Source: CAVSJJ01 sp963728395
GTDB lineage: Bacteria; Actinomycetota; Actinomycetes; Actinomycetales; Dermatophilaceae
DNA length: 64,000 nt
Direction of reading: 5' to 3'
Assembly: GCA_963728395.1 (NCBI GenBank)
Contig: CAVSJJ010000003.1
Coordinates: 930,001-994,000, forward strand
The position numbers and the translations under genes are program-made. Under the pieces are notes generated by a model. It searched no databases and was not told the origin of the DNA. It saw nothing but the letters and a program-made list of their open reading frames with translations. This document shows, piece after piece, positions 51,722 to 60,629 of this stretch. Within the stretch, counting starts at the first letter, position 1, and each line of letters starts with the position of its first letter.

Positions 51722-52240
51722 TCAGGGGGCGGTGGCCCGCCGGGCGACGAGGGCGTCACGCACCGGGTCCGGCACGAGGCCGGTGACGTCACCGCCGAGC
51801 ACCGCGACCTCCTTGACGAGCGAGCTCGACACGTGCTCGAAGGCCGGGTCGCCGGGAACGAAGACGGTCTCCAGGCCCGTGAGGTGCCGGTTCATCAGGG
51901 CCATCGGGAGCTCGTAGGCGAAGTCGGTCCCGCCCCGCAGGCCCTTGACGACGACATCGGCGTCGAGCTCGCGGCAGACGTCGACGAGGAGCCGGCGGGC
52001 GAACGCCTCGACCCGAACCCGCCCCCGGGCGGCGTCCTCGGGCAGCTGCGCGACGGCCGCCTCGATGAAGCCGATGCGCTCCTCGACCGAGAAGGTGCCC
52101 TCCTTGGTCGGGTTGTGCAGGACGGCGACGACGACCTCGTCGTAGAGGGCCGCCGCCCGACCGATGACGTCGACGTGGCCGGCGGTGACCGGGTCGTAGG
52201 ATCCCGGGCACACGGCGCGCCGGATGTGCTGATCGCTCAC
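51722..52240 (-). CDS. coaD: Phosphopantetheine adenylyltransferase
   Basis: A 172-aa enzyme making dephospho-CoA from 4'-phosphopantetheine and ATP. The nucleotidyltransferase motif is CPGSYDPVTAGHVDVI (TxGH), and KGLRGGTDFAYELPMALMNR and VSSSLVKEVA follow. The GTG at 52240 (VSDQHIRRAVCPG) is preferred to a TTG three codons upstream. Confidence 0.96.
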   Translation of the reverse strand: MSDQHIRRAVCPGSYDPVTAGHVDVIGRAAALYDEVVVAVLHNPTKEGTFSVEERIGFIEAAVAQLPEDAARGRVRVEAFARRLLVDVCRELDADVVVKGLRGGTDFAYELPMALMNRHLTGLETVFVPGDPAFEHVSSSLVKEVAVLGGDVTGLVPDPVRDALVARRATAP

Positions 52241-52259
52241 GACCGGCAACCTAGCGCGT

Positions 52260-53102
52260 TCACAGCGCGACCCGCCCCGTCACGCAGGTGACCGTGTCGC
52301 CCCCGACCCAGATGTCCTCGCCCTCGGTCGTGATCCGGACCCGTCCGCGGCGACCGAGGACGGTGCCCTGCGACGCGACGTATGCCGTGGGCGCCCGCCC
52401 GGTGCCGATGAGCCACTGGGCGAGGCCGGCGTTGAGCGACCCGGTGACCGGGTCCTCCCCCAGGCCGAGGCCCGGACAGATGGCGCGCACCTCGTAGGCC
52501 GCGCCGACCCGGGCGATGTCGGCCGCGGCATACGGGCCGATGACGCCGACCTCGAGCGCGCCGAGCGCCGGCAGGTCGGGGCGGATCCCGAGAACCGTCT
52601 CGGCGCTGTCGAGGAGGAGCCCGAGCCAGCCCGGGCCGTTGTCGACCCACTCGGCGGCCACCACGGCGCCGTCGGGGAGGCCGAGGCCGGCGACGACGAT
52701 GCCGAGGATCGCGTCCTCGACCGGCCCGGAGCGCACGAGCGGCGGGGCCTTGAAGGCGAGCCGGGAGCCGGAGTCGCGGATCGAGACCAGGCCCGCCGCG
52801 CACTCCTGGACGAGCATGCCGGTCTCGTGCGGCACGCCCCCGGCCTGGAGCCACGCGTGGGCGCTGCCGAGGGTGGGGTGCCCGGCGAACGGAAGCTCGC
52901 CGCCGGGGGTGAAGATCCGCAGCCGGTAGTCGGCCGCCGGCTCGCTCGGCGGCAGGAGGAAGGTCGTCTCGGACAGGTTCGTCCAGCGGGCGAAGGTGGC
53001 CATCTGCTCGTCGGTGACGCCCTCCGCGTCGTGGACGACGGCGACGGGGTTGCCGAGCCACGGTTCGGCGGTGAAGACGTCGACCTGGTTGAACGGGCGC
53101 AT
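52260..53102 (-). CDS. PhzF-family isomerase-like protein
   Basis: A 280-aa two-lobed PhzF/diaminopimelate-epimerase-like protein: QVDVFTAEPWLGNPVAVV, the catalytic Glu in WTNLSETTFLLPP, FTPGGELPFAGHPTLGSAHAWL and the second-lobe ICPGLGLGEDPVTGSLNAGLAQW. Most members outside phenazine clusters have no known substrate; no phenazine genes are near. Confidence 0.9.
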   Translation of the reverse strand: MRPFNQVDVFTAEPWLGNPVAVVHDAEGVTDEQMATFARWTNLSETTFLLPPSEPAADYRLRIFTPGGELPFAGHPTLGSAHAWLQAGGVPHETGMLVQECAAGLVSIRDSGSRLAFKAPPLVRSGPVEDAILGIVVAGLGLPDGAVVAAEWVDNGPGWLGLLLDSAETVLGIRPDLPALGALEVGVIGPYAAADIARVGAAYEVRAICPGLGLGEDPVTGSLNAGLAQWLIGTGRAPTAYVASQGTVLGRRGRVRITTEGEDIWVGGDTVTCVTGRVAL

Positions 53103-53125
53103 TGCGCGAGGGTACCGCCCGGCCG

Positions 53126-53943
53126 CTATCGGTCGGCCGGGTGCTCGCTGAGCCAGTCGGCGATGAGGGCCGCTGTCTCGGCGGGACGCTCCAGCGCGGG
53201 CAGATGCGCGGCCCAGAGCAGCCGGTGCAGGGTCGCCTCCGGCAGGACGTCCGCGAGGTGCTCACCGACGGCGACGAAGTGGTCGAGGTCCTTCGCGCCG
53301 ACGACGACGAGAGCCGGTGCGTCGATCGCCGCCGGGTCGACCTCGATCCGGTCGGGACCGTCGTGCTCCGGCTCGACCAGCTGGACCTCGAAGGCCCGGC
53401 GCTGCATCGCCGTCACCGCACGCCGGGTGGCCTCGTCGGCATCCGGTCCCAGCCAGGTCCGAACGTTGAGCGCCACCGCACCCTCGACGTCGTTGGCCGC
53501 CAGAAGTCGCTCCTCCTCCTCGCCGAAGGCCCGCGCCGCCGCGCTCGGCTCGATCCCCCGGTATGCCGGGCACAGCAGGACGAGGGAGCCCACGAGGTCC
53601 GGCCGGGTCGTCGCCAGCTCGAGGGCGACCCGCCCCCCGAGGGAGGAGCCGACGACACAGGCGCCCCGCACCCCGAGGGTGTCGAGCAGGGCCGCGACAT
53701 CGCCCGCATCGGTGTAGGCCACGCCGATGTCCGGCATCGGGCTGTCGCCGAAGCCGCGCAGGTCGGGGGCGACAAGCCGCAGCTCACCGGGTGCTCGAGC
53801 GCCGAGGACTCGCGAAGGCCATGCCACATCCGCCGGTCGGCCACCCCCGAGTGGAGCAGCACGAGGGCGGGGCCGGCCCCGTCGACGTCATGGCCGAGGG
53901 CAGCAGCGCCGGGGCCGTCCCGCGCGGTTTCTGTCGCATCCAT
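53126..53943 (-). pseudogene. Alpha/beta hydrolase interrupted by a single-base frameshift
   Basis: The N-terminal frame (ATG 53943: GAGPALVLLHSGVADRRMW) and the rest (LVAPDLRGFGDSP, nucleophile VVGSSLGGRVAL, His in LLWAAHLPALERP) are both clear but in different frames. Adding one G to the minus-strand CACCCGGTGAG (about 53787-53795) gives a continuous EHPGELRLVAPDLRG. So one base is missing in a G/C run: a real mutation, a sequencing error or, less likely, programmed slippage. A new GTG start could make the larger part alone, but without the oxyanion-forming N-terminus. Confidence 0.85.
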
Positions 53944-54080
53944 CGACCCAGTGTCCTCACGGCATGCCGCGGGGGCGACCGGATTTCTCCGGCCGGGCGC
54001 CTGACCCGCGGCGGGCGCCCTCCGAACGAGCGCCCCTCCCGGGAATCGCCCCACCCGACGAGGGCGCCGACGGACAAGAT

Positions 54081-54120
54081 GCTGCAGGACGGGGGTGTTG
54101 CAACACCCCCGTCCGGCAGC
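54081..54120. repeat. 40-bp near-perfect palindrome
   Basis: GGAC-GGGGGTGTTG and its exact complement meet without a spacer (28-bp perfect palindrome, 54087-54114); after one A/G mismatch GCTGC pairs with GCAGC to give 19 of 20 pairs. In RNA it would form a stable stem with GTTGCAAC at the tip. It lies between the hydrolase start and the rsmD stop, 130 bp before the former. Confidence 0.95.
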
Positions 54121-54140
54121 AACCTCTGCTAGCAGAGGTT
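54121..54140. repeat. 20-bp perfect palindrome abutting the previous one
   Basis: AACCTCTGCT-AGCAGAGGTT is a perfect 20-bp palindrome that starts exactly where the 40-bp palindrome ends. The rsmD stop is 35 bp further on. Roles to consider: tandem terminators for the DAK2-recG-rsmD unit, or operator sites for the hydrolase gene. Confidence 0.95.
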
Positions 54141-54174
54141 CGTGCCGGGGGCGAGGCGGCGGAGGGGCGGGGGG

Positions 54175-54735
54175 TCAGGGGCGGGTGGCGAGGTGGACCG
54201 TCGTCTCGCCGTAGCGGCGCGGCCGTTCCGGCTCGAGCCGCGCCGGCCAGGCCGGCTCGGGCGAGCGGGAGGAGCGTTCGACGACGACGAGCCCGCCCGG
54301 CGCGAGCCACGAGTCGTCGGTCAGGGCGTCGAGAACGTCCCCGAGATCGGGCTCGGACACGTCGTACGGCGGGTCGGCGAGGACGAGGTCGACGGGGTGC
54401 GGGCCGGTCCGGGCAACGGCCGGGAGGACCCGCATCGCGATGACCTCGCACCGTGCGTCGAAGCCGAGCCGGGCGATGTTCTCCCGGATCGTACGAACGG
54501 CCCGCTGGTCCGACTCGACGAAGACCGCGTCCTCGGCGCCCCGGCTCAGCGCCTCGAGACCGAGTGCGCCGGAGCCGGCATACAGGTCGAGGACGCGCGC
54601 CCCGGCGAGCGCGCCACGCGCGTCGAGCGCCGAGAACATCGCCTCACGCACCCGGTCGCTCGTCGGCCGGGTCCCCGTTCCGGGCGGGGTCCGCAGGGTC
54701 CGGCCACCGGCGGTGCCGGCGATGATTCGGGTCAT
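54175..54735 (-). CDS. rsmD: 16S rRNA (guanine966-N2)-methyltransferase RsmD
   Basis: A 186-aa methyltransferase: MTRIIAGTAGGRTLRTPPG, TRPTSDRVREAMFSAL, SAM-binding VLDLYAGSGALGLEALSRGA and catalytic VLADPPYDV. Methylates G966 of 16S rRNA. It starts 9 bp after the recG stop. Confidence 0.96.
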   Translation of the reverse strand: MTRIIAGTAGGRTLRTPPGTGTRPTSDRVREAMFSALDARGALAGARVLDLYAGSGALGLEALSRGAEDAVFVESDQRAVRTIRENIARLGFDARCEVIAMRVLPAVARTGPHPVDLVLADPPYDVSEPDLGDVLDALTDDSWLAPGGLVVVERSSRSPEPAWPARLEPERPRRYGETTVHLATRP

Positions 54736-54744
54736 CGGGCCTCC

Positions 54745-56952
54745 TCACCCTCGCTCGAGGTATGCCGCCTGCTCGGCGTCGAGGCGGTCGGCGAGCAGGC
54801 GGGCGAGGTCGGGATGCCCGGTGAGGTCGGGGTCGTCGGCGACGAGGGCCATCGCGTCCTCCCGCGCCGCCTCGATGACGTCCTCGTGCTCGAGGATGTG
54901 CAGGAACTGGAGTTGGCTGCGCCGGCCGCTCTGGGCGGCGCCGAGGACGTCGCCCTCGCGGCGCTGGGCGAGGTCGAGCCGGGCCAGCTCGAACCCGTCG
55001 GTGCTCGCCGCCACGGCATCGAGCCGGGTCCGGGCCGTCTCGGCGTCCGACCCGGTCAGGAGCAGGCAGAGCCCGGGGTGACCGCCCCGGCCGACCCGGC
55101 CCCGCAGCTGATGCAGCTGCGAGACCCCGAACCGGTCGGCGTCCATGATGACCATGACGCTCGCGTTGCCGACATCGACGCCGACCTCGATGACCGTCGT
55201 CGAGACGAGGACGTCGACCTCGCCGGCCTGGAAGCGCCGCATGACGGCGTCCTTGTCCTCCGGCGCCATCCGCCCGTGCAGCGTCTCGATCGTCAGGCCC
55301 GAGAGGGCCGGGTCGTCCGCCAGGGCCGCGTGGACGGCATACACGCTGGCCAGCGGCCGCTCGGGGCGGGACCCACCACCGGCACCCTCGCCGTCGTCCC
55401 CGTCTTCGTCGTCCTCCGGTGACGGCTCGGACACGAACGCCATCTCGGCGTCCGGCTCGTCGTCGTCGCCGATCCGGGGGCAGACGACGTAGGCCTGGCG
55501 GCCCGCGCGGACCTCCTCGGCGACCCGTTCCCACGTCCGCTGGACCCAGGCGGGCAGCTCGAGCGGCACGACGTGGGTCGTGATAGGGGCCCGGCCGGCG
55601 GGAAGCTCGCGCAGCGTCGAGGTCTCGAGATCCCCGAAGACCGTCATCGCCACGGTCCGCGGGATCGGCGTCGCCGTCATGACGAGCAGGTGCGGGGGCG
55701 TGGCGCCCTTGCCGCGCAGCGCGTCCCGCTGCTCGACACCGAACCGGTGCTGCTCGTCGACGACGACGAGCGCCAGGTCGTGGAAGTCGACCTTCTCCTG
55801 GATGAGCGCGTGGGTGCCGACGACGATCCCGGCGTCCCCCGAGACGATGTCGAGCAGGGCCCGCCTGCGGGCCGCCGTGGCCTGGCTGCCGGTGAGGAGG
55901 GCGACCCTGGTCCCGATGTCGGAACCGCCGAGCAGCCCCCCCTCCGCGAGGTCGCCGAGCATCGCGGTGATCGTCCGGTGGTGTTGCGCGGCGAGGACCT
56001 CGGTCGGGGCGAGCAGGGCCGCCTGGCCGCCGGCGTCGACGGCGGCGAGCATGGCCCGCAGCGCGACGACGGTCTTCCCGGAGCCGACCTCGCCCTGGAG
56101 CAGCCGCTGCATCGGCACCTCGCGGGCCAGGTCGGTGCCGATCGCCTGGCCCACCTCGCGCTGCCCGGCGGTGAGCTCGAACGGCAGCCGCGCATCGAAC
56201 GCCTCGAGCACGCCGCCCTGCCGCGCGGCGCGGGGCCGGGTGCGCTCCCCCGTCGCGCGCGAGCGCCGCTGCGCGAGGGTGGCCTGGAGGATGAGGGCCT
56301 CCTCGTAGCGCATCCGGTGCCGGGACCGTTCGACCTCGTCCCACGAGCCGGGCGTGTGGATGCCGCGCAGTGCCTCGATCCGGCTGGGCAGGCCGCGCCG
56401 GGCGAGGAGGCCGGCCGGCAGCGGGTCGGCGGCGTCCTGCAGCTCGGTGAGCACGCCCCGGACGATCTCGGTGACGGTCCACGTGTGGAGGTTCCCCACC
56501 CGCCGGTAGATGGGGATGAGGTCGGAGCGCTCGCCGCGGTCGAGGTCGTCGAGCGGGGTGTAGCCGGGGTGGGCGAGCTGTCGGCGGCCCCGGTAGCTGC
56601 CGACCGTCCCGGCGAAGAGGCAGCGAGCGCCCACGGTGAGGGCCCGCTCGTGGCCGTAGGCGCTGAAGAAGGTGATGTCGAGGTCATGGGTGCCGTCGGT
56701 GATGACGGCCGTGAGCCGCCGGCCGCGCCGGTTGCGCATGGGCACGACGTCGACCGACTTCACCTCGGCGACGACCACGGCGTACTCCCCGATCGACAGG
56801 TCCTTAAGGTTGCTCTCCTTCGTCCGGTAGCGCCGCGGCCAGAAGCCGAGCAGGTCCCCGACCGTCTCGATGCCGCGGTCCTTGGCGAACTTCGCGGCCT
56901 GGTTCGCCCGGATGACCTTCGTCAGTCGGGAGGACTCCTGGAGCACCCTCAC
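54745..56952 (-). CDS. recG: ATP-dependent DNA helicase RecG
   Basis: A 735-aa fork-reversal helicase. An N-terminal wedge/OB domain (about 50-170), Walker A GEVGSGKTVVAL, the DEQH box VVVDEQHRFGVEQ, MTATPIPRT and the C-terminal QLRGRVGRGGHPG are present. An acidic insertion of about 25 residues (EPSPEDDEDGDDGEGAGGG) sits between helicase motifs, in the region after CPRIGDDDEPDAEMAF. The GTG at 56952 overlaps the DAK2 gene's TGA (GTGA). Confidence 0.96.
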   Translation of the reverse strand: MRVLQESSRLTKVIRANQAAKFAKDRGIETVGDLLGFWPRRYRTKESNLKDLSIGEYAVVVAEVKSVDVVPMRNRRGRRLTAVITDGTHDLDITFFSAYGHERALTVGARCLFAGTVGSYRGRRQLAHPGYTPLDDLDRGERSDLIPIYRRVGNLHTWTVTEIVRGVLTELQDAADPLPAGLLARRGLPSRIEALRGIHTPGSWDEVERSRHRMRYEEALILQATLAQRRSRATGERTRPRAARQGGVLEAFDARLPFELTAGQREVGQAIGTDLAREVPMQRLLQGEVGSGKTVVALRAMLAAVDAGGQAALLAPTEVLAAQHHRTITAMLGDLAEGGLLGGSDIGTRVALLTGSQATAARRRALLDIVSGDAGIVVGTHALIQEKVDFHDLALVVVDEQHRFGVEQRDALRGKGATPPHLLVMTATPIPRTVAMTVFGDLETSTLRELPAGRAPITTHVVPLELPAWVQRTWERVAEEVRAGRQAYVVCPRIGDDDEPDAEMAFVSEPSPEDDEDGDDGEGAGGGSRPERPLASVYAVHAALADDPALSGLTIETLHGRMAPEDKDAVMRRFQAGEVDVLVSTTVIEVGVDVGNASVMVIMDADRFGVSQLHQLRGRVGRGGHPGLCLLLTGSDAETARTRLDAVAASTDGFELARLDLAQRREGDVLGAAQSGRRSQLQFLHILEHEDVIEAAREDAMALVADDPDLTGHPDLARLLADRLDAEQAAYLERG

Positions 56953-58661
56953 TCCACCCCGATGAGGATCGGATAGCTGCCCTGGCCACCGTCGATGACG
57001 ACGACCTCGACCTCGGCGTGGTCGCGGTGCAGGTCCGACTGGACGGTGGCGAGGAGGCCGGCATCGGCGTCGACGCCGGTGACGAGGGTGACCAGCTCGC
57101 CACCCGCGGCGAGAAGTCGGTCGAGGACCTGCCTGGCGGCGCCGGCGAGGTCGTCGTCGATGAGGGCGATGTCGCCGTCGATGATGCCGAGCACGTCGCC
57201 CGGCTGGCAGACGCCCGCCCAGGTGAGGGCCTCGCGCACGGCGACGGTGACGGCGCCGTGCCGCGTGGCGACGGCGGCGCTCGTCATCGCGAGGACGTTC
57301 TCGGAGAGCGGATGGCCGGGGTCGAAGACCGCCAGGGCCGCGAGCCCCTGGACCACGGTCCGCGCCGGGACGACCCGCACCGCGATGCCCTCCTCGCCCG
57401 CCGCCGCGCTGGCGGCCTCGGCGGCGAGGACGGTGTCCTTGTCGTTCGGCAGGAGGATGACGGCGCCGGTACCCGTGGCGCGGACCGCGTCGAGGATCGC
57501 CCCGGCGGAGGCGCGCCGCCCCGGGGCCGAATCGACGGTGCGTGCCCCGGCCTCGGTCATGAGGGCGCCGATGCCGGGTCCGGCCGAGCAGGCGACGACG
57601 GCGATCTCGGCGGACCCGCCCTGGACCTGGCCGACCTGTGTGGCGAAGTGGGTGATCCGGATCCGGTGCGGTCGGCCCGCCTCGATGCCCGCCTCGACGG
57701 CCGCGCCCGGGTCGTCGACGTGGACGTGGATGTTCCACAGGTCCGGGCCGCCGACGACGAGCAGGCTGTCGCCGAGGCCGTCCAGGGTCCGCGTCAGGGT
57801 CGCCACGGCGTCAGCGTCGGTCCCGGTGAGGAGGTACATGACCTCGTATGCCGGGCCGCCGGCATACGAGGCGAGGTCGCCCGCCACGTGCGGCAGATCC
57901 GCCAGGCCGTCCGCCCCGTCCGGCGTGTCGGCGCTCGCCTCTGCGGTCGGGGAGAGATGCCACCCCTCCCGCCGCCGCAGCGCCGGACCGGCGCCGAGGG
58001 CGGCCTCTGCGTCGTCCGTCCACGACCCGGAGACGACCCGGTGCAGCGCCTCGACCATGAGGACGAGGCCGGCTCCCCCGGCGTCGACGACCCCCGCGCG
58101 GGCCAGCACCTCGAGCTGCTCCGGGGTGCGGGCGAGTGCGTCGTTGGCGGCCGTGACGGCGGCCCCGGCGACGGCGGCGACCGTGCCGTCCACCGCCGCC
58201 CGACGAGCAGCCGCGGCCACCGCGTCGGCGACGGTGAGGATCGTGCCCTCCTGGGGGTGGGCGACGCAGGCCCGGGCCAGCTCGGCCCCGCGGCCGAAGC
58301 CGGTGGCGAGCAGGTCGGCGTCGATGTTCTCCGCGTCGGCGTCCAGGACGACCTGGCAGATCCCACCGACGACCTGGCTGACGATGACCCCGGAGTTGCC
58401 CCGGGCGGAGAGGAGGATGGCACGGGAGAGGGTGCGGCACTCCTCGGTCAGCGTGGCCGTGCCGAGGATCCCGGCCGCGTCGTGCGCCGCCACCGTCTCG
58501 TCGATGGCGGCATCCATCGTGAGGTAGAGGTTGGTGCCGGTGTCACCGTCGGGGACGGGGAAGACGTTGAGCGCGTCGATCTCGGTGCGCCGCGCCGCGA
58601 AGGCCGCTCGCGTCAGGAGGGCCCAGTGCCGGGCATCGTCGGCAGTGAGGACTTCGGCCAC
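56949..58661 (-). CDS. DAK2-domain protein (YloV/FakA-like kinase)
   Basis: A 570-aa protein. The N-terminal DhaL-like kinase domain holds the metal-binding NVFPVPDGDTGTNLYLTMD (about 33-51) and VVDAGGAGLVLMVEAL; the C-terminal part (from about 280) is the YloV/FakA-type domain. FakA relatives phosphorylate fatty acids bound to FakB (DegV); no fakB gene adjoins it here, so the substrate is open. Upstream of recG, as in many Gram-positives. A 13-bp-stem hairpin lies inside the coding region. Confidence 0.9.
   Translation of the reverse strand: MAEVLTADDARHWALLTRAAFAARRTEIDALNVFPVPDGDTGTNLYLTMDAAIDETVAAHDAAGILGTATLTEECRTLSRAILLSARGNSGVIVSQVVGGICQVVLDADAENIDADLLATGFGRGAELARACVAHPQEGTILTVADAVAAAARRAAVDGTVAAVAGAAVTAANDALARTPEQLEVLARAGVVDAGGAGLVLMVEALHRVVSGSWTDDAEAALGAGPALRRREGWHLSPTAEASADTPDGADGLADLPHVAGDLASYAGGPAYEVMYLLTGTDADAVATLTRTLDGLGDSLLVVGGPDLWNIHVHVDDPGAAVEAGIEAGRPHRIRITHFATQVGQVQGGSAEIAVVACSAGPGIGALMTEAGARTVDSAPGRRASAGAILDAVRATGTGAVILLPNDKDTVLAAEAASAAAGEEGIAVRVVPARTVVQGLAALAVFDPGHPLSENVLAMTSAAVATRHGAVTVAVREALTWAGVCQPGDVLGIIDGDIALIDDDLAGAARQVLDRLLAAGGELVTLVTGVDADAGLLATVQSDLHRDHAEVEVVVIDGGQGSYPILIGVE
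57842..57871. repeat. Perfect 13-bp hairpin inside the DAK2 gene
   Basis: CCTCGTATGCCGG (57842-57854) and its exact complement (57859-57871) flank GCCG. In the gene the two arms encode SYAG and PAYE, using the otherwise uncommon codons TAT and GCA. Confidence 0.9.
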
Positions 58662-58734
58662 CCTCGGAGGGTATCGGCCCGCTCGCCCGGCCCGACAGCG
58701 CGACGCGGCCCGCACCGGGGCGGCGCCGGTCGTT

Positions 58735-58764
58735 TTGGCGCGGCGGCTCCTCCTCGGCTAGCCT
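58735..58764 (+). promoter_or_regulatory. Putative rpmB promoter
   Basis: -35 TTGGCG (58735-58740) and -10 TAGCCT (58759-58764), 18 bp apart, about 110 bp before the rpmB start in the divergent gap with the DAK2 gene. Confidence 0.5.
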
Positions 58765-58875
58765 TGTCGGGTTCCGCGCGAGCCTGCCCTCGTCCCGGGC
58801 GGCGCCGACACCGGCCGACCGACGACACCACTGCGACAGGCTCGACCAGCATCAGATCCTTTGAGGAGTTCACCC

Positions 58876-59070
58876 GTGGCTGCCACCTGCGACGTCTGCG
58901 GCAAGGGACCCGGCTTCGGGCACAGCATCTCGCACTCCCACCGGCGCACCAAGCGCCGCTGGAACCCCAACATCCAGCGCGTCAAGGTCCTCGTGGGCGA
59001 CGCCGGGGTGACCCCGAAGCGGATCAACGTGTGCACCTCCTGCCTCAAGGCGGGCAAGGTCACCCGCTGA
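58876..59070 (+). CDS. rpmB: 50S ribosomal protein L28 (zinc-binding form)
   Basis: A 64-aa bL28 with CDVCGKGPGFGHSISHSHRR, RRWNPNIQ and CTSCLKAGKV; the two CxxC pairs indicate the Zn-dependent form. The GTG at 58876 follows a TTGAGGAG site. The transcript ends at a clear terminator 20 bp downstream. Confidence 0.96.
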   Translation: MAATCDVCGKGPGFGHSISHSHRRTKRRWNPNIQRVKVLVGDAGVTPKRINVCTSCLKAGKVTR

Positions 59071-59088
59071 CCCACGCCGCACCCGAAC

Positions 59089-59125
59089 GGGCCGGCCTCC
59101 CTCGCGGAGGACCGGCCCCTTCTGT
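59089..59125 (+). terminator. Intrinsic terminator of rpmB
   Basis: GGGCCGGCCTCC pairs with GGAGG-A-CCGGCCC around CTCGC (one bulged A), followed by CTTCTGT. It is the only hairpin in this window with an appreciable T-rich tail, and lies in the convergent gap with thiL. Confidence 0.75.
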
Positions 59126-59162
59126 GTCCCGCCCGGTGCGCGCCCGTCCGGCGGCGCCCCGC

Positions 59163-60242
59163 TCAGGGGTGGAAGTGGTCCCAGCCCCCGGGGGCGACCT
59201 CCTCGCCGTCGACGGTGACGACGGGTCCGGCCTCGCCCGCGGGCAGGACCCGGCCGAGCACCCGCCAGCCGTCGTCCGGGACGTCCTCCTCCCGCTGGAA
59301 GCAGGCGAGCAGCGAGTGCTCCTCGCCGCCGCCGAGGACCTGGCGCCACGCCTCGGCGACACCGAGCACGGGCTCGAGGGGGGCGGCATACGCCTCCCGC
59401 AGGGTCGCACCGAACAGCTCGAGCCGGACCCCGCTCGCGGTGGCGACCCGCCCGGCGTCGCGGACGAGGCCGTCGGAGATGTCGATCATCGCGCTCGCGC
59501 CGGCCCGCGCGGCCCTCGGCCCGGCCTCGTAAGGGGGACGAGGGGCCCGGTGGAAGGCGACGGCACGCGTCGTCGCCTCGGACCACCGGGCCTCCTCCCC
59601 GGCTCCCTCACGTCGCAGGACCTCGAGCCCGGCCCCGGAGCGGCCGAGCGAGCCGGCCACGGCGACGACGTCGCCGGGCCGCGCGCCCGAGCGCAGCACA
59701 GCGGGCCGCTCGCCCAGGTCACCCAGGGCGGTGACGGCGATGAGGACGACGCCCGGCGGTGCCGCAGACAGGTCCCCGCCGAGGACGGGGACCCCCGCCT
59801 CGCCGGCGGCGGCGGCGATGCCGTCGGCCATGTCGAGCACCCAGGCGAGCGGGGTCTGCGGGTCTGCCGCGAGGGCGACGAGCAGCCCGGTCCCGACGGC
59901 CCCCATGGCGGCCACGTCGGCGAGGTTCTGGGCGACGACCTTGGCCCCCACGTCCCGGCCGGTCGACCAGTCGTCGCGCCAGTCCCGCTCCCGAACCATC
60001 GAGTCGGTGGTCGCGACGACCGACCCGGACGTCGCGAGGACGGCCGCGTCGTCGCCGGCGGGGACGAGGATGCCGCTCGCATCGGCGGCCGGACGCATCC
60101 GGGGCAGGATCTCGGCGAGCAGCTCGGTCTCGGACCGGTCGGCGAGGGTGGGCCGGGCGGCCGGCGACGCCCGGCCCGTCCCAGCGCTCGCTCCCGTCAC
60201 GCGGTCCTCACCCGTGCCGGGGGATGTGCTCTTCGTCACCAT
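59163..60242 (-). CDS. thiL: Thiamine-monophosphate kinase
   Basis: A 359-aa ATP-dependent kinase making thiamine diphosphate. Family marks: ETELLAEILPR, VPAGDDAAVLATSG, TTDSMVRERDW, GAKVVAQNLADVAAMGA, VPVLGGDLSAAPPG and the C-terminal SAMIDISDGLVRDAGRVA. The first about 30 residues are not conserved; the ATG at 60242 or the adjacent GTG at 60239 both suit the GGGAG site. No TPP riboswitch is seen upstream. Confidence 0.94.
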   Translation of the reverse strand: MVTKSTSPGTGEDRVTGASAGTGRASPAARPTLADRSETELLAEILPRMRPAADASGILVPAGDDAAVLATSGSVVATTDSMVRERDWRDDWSTGRDVGAKVVAQNLADVAAMGAVGTGLLVALAADPQTPLAWVLDMADGIAAAAGEAGVPVLGGDLSAAPPGVVLIAVTALGDLGERPAVLRSGARPGDVVAVAGSLGRSGAGLEVLRREGAGEEARWSEATTRAVAFHRAPRPPYEAGPRAARAGASAMIDISDGLVRDAGRVATASGVRLELFGATLREAYAAPLEPVLGVAEAWRQVLGGGEEHSLLACFQREEDVPDDGWRVLGRVLPAGEAGPVVTVDGEEVAPGGWDHFHP

Positions 60243-60395
60243 TGCTCCCACGCCTCCCCGGGACGCACGCCCGGACACCGGCACGGTAGCGTCTAGCCTC
60301 GACGGCGCTCCCACCGACCGGCTCGGTCTGCGGTGGCGCCACCCCAGACCGAGGGACCGACGTGTCCCGATCCGAGACCCAACGAGGTGGTTCCC

Positions 60396-60629
60396 GTGGT
60401 GCAGGCCTACATCCTCATCCAGACCGAGGTCGGAAGGTCCGCCGCGGTCGCGCAGGCCATCTCGCAGATCGACGGGGTGACGCTCGCCGAGGACGTGACC
60501 GGCCCCTACGACGTGATCGCCCGCGTCGAGTCCGGCACGGTCGACGACCTCGGCAAGCTCGTCATCGCCCGGATCCAGGACGTCGACGGCATCACCCGCA
60601 CGCTCACGTGCACGGTCGTCCACGTCTGA
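60396..60629 (+). CDS. Stand-alone Lrp/AsnC ligand-binding (RAM) domain protein
   Basis: A 77-aa protein, VVQAYILIQTEVGRSAAVAQ to TLTCTVVHV, that matches the C-terminal effector-binding domain of Lrp regulators without a DNA-binding half. The GTG at 60396 follows GAGGTGG. Such small actinobacterial proteins form dimers or larger rings; their effector is unknown. The next gene starts inside its 3' end. Confidence 0.88.
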   Translation: MVQAYILIQTEVGRSAAVAQAISQIDGVTLAEDVTGPYDVIARVESGTVDDLGKLVIARIQDVDGITRTLTCTVVHV

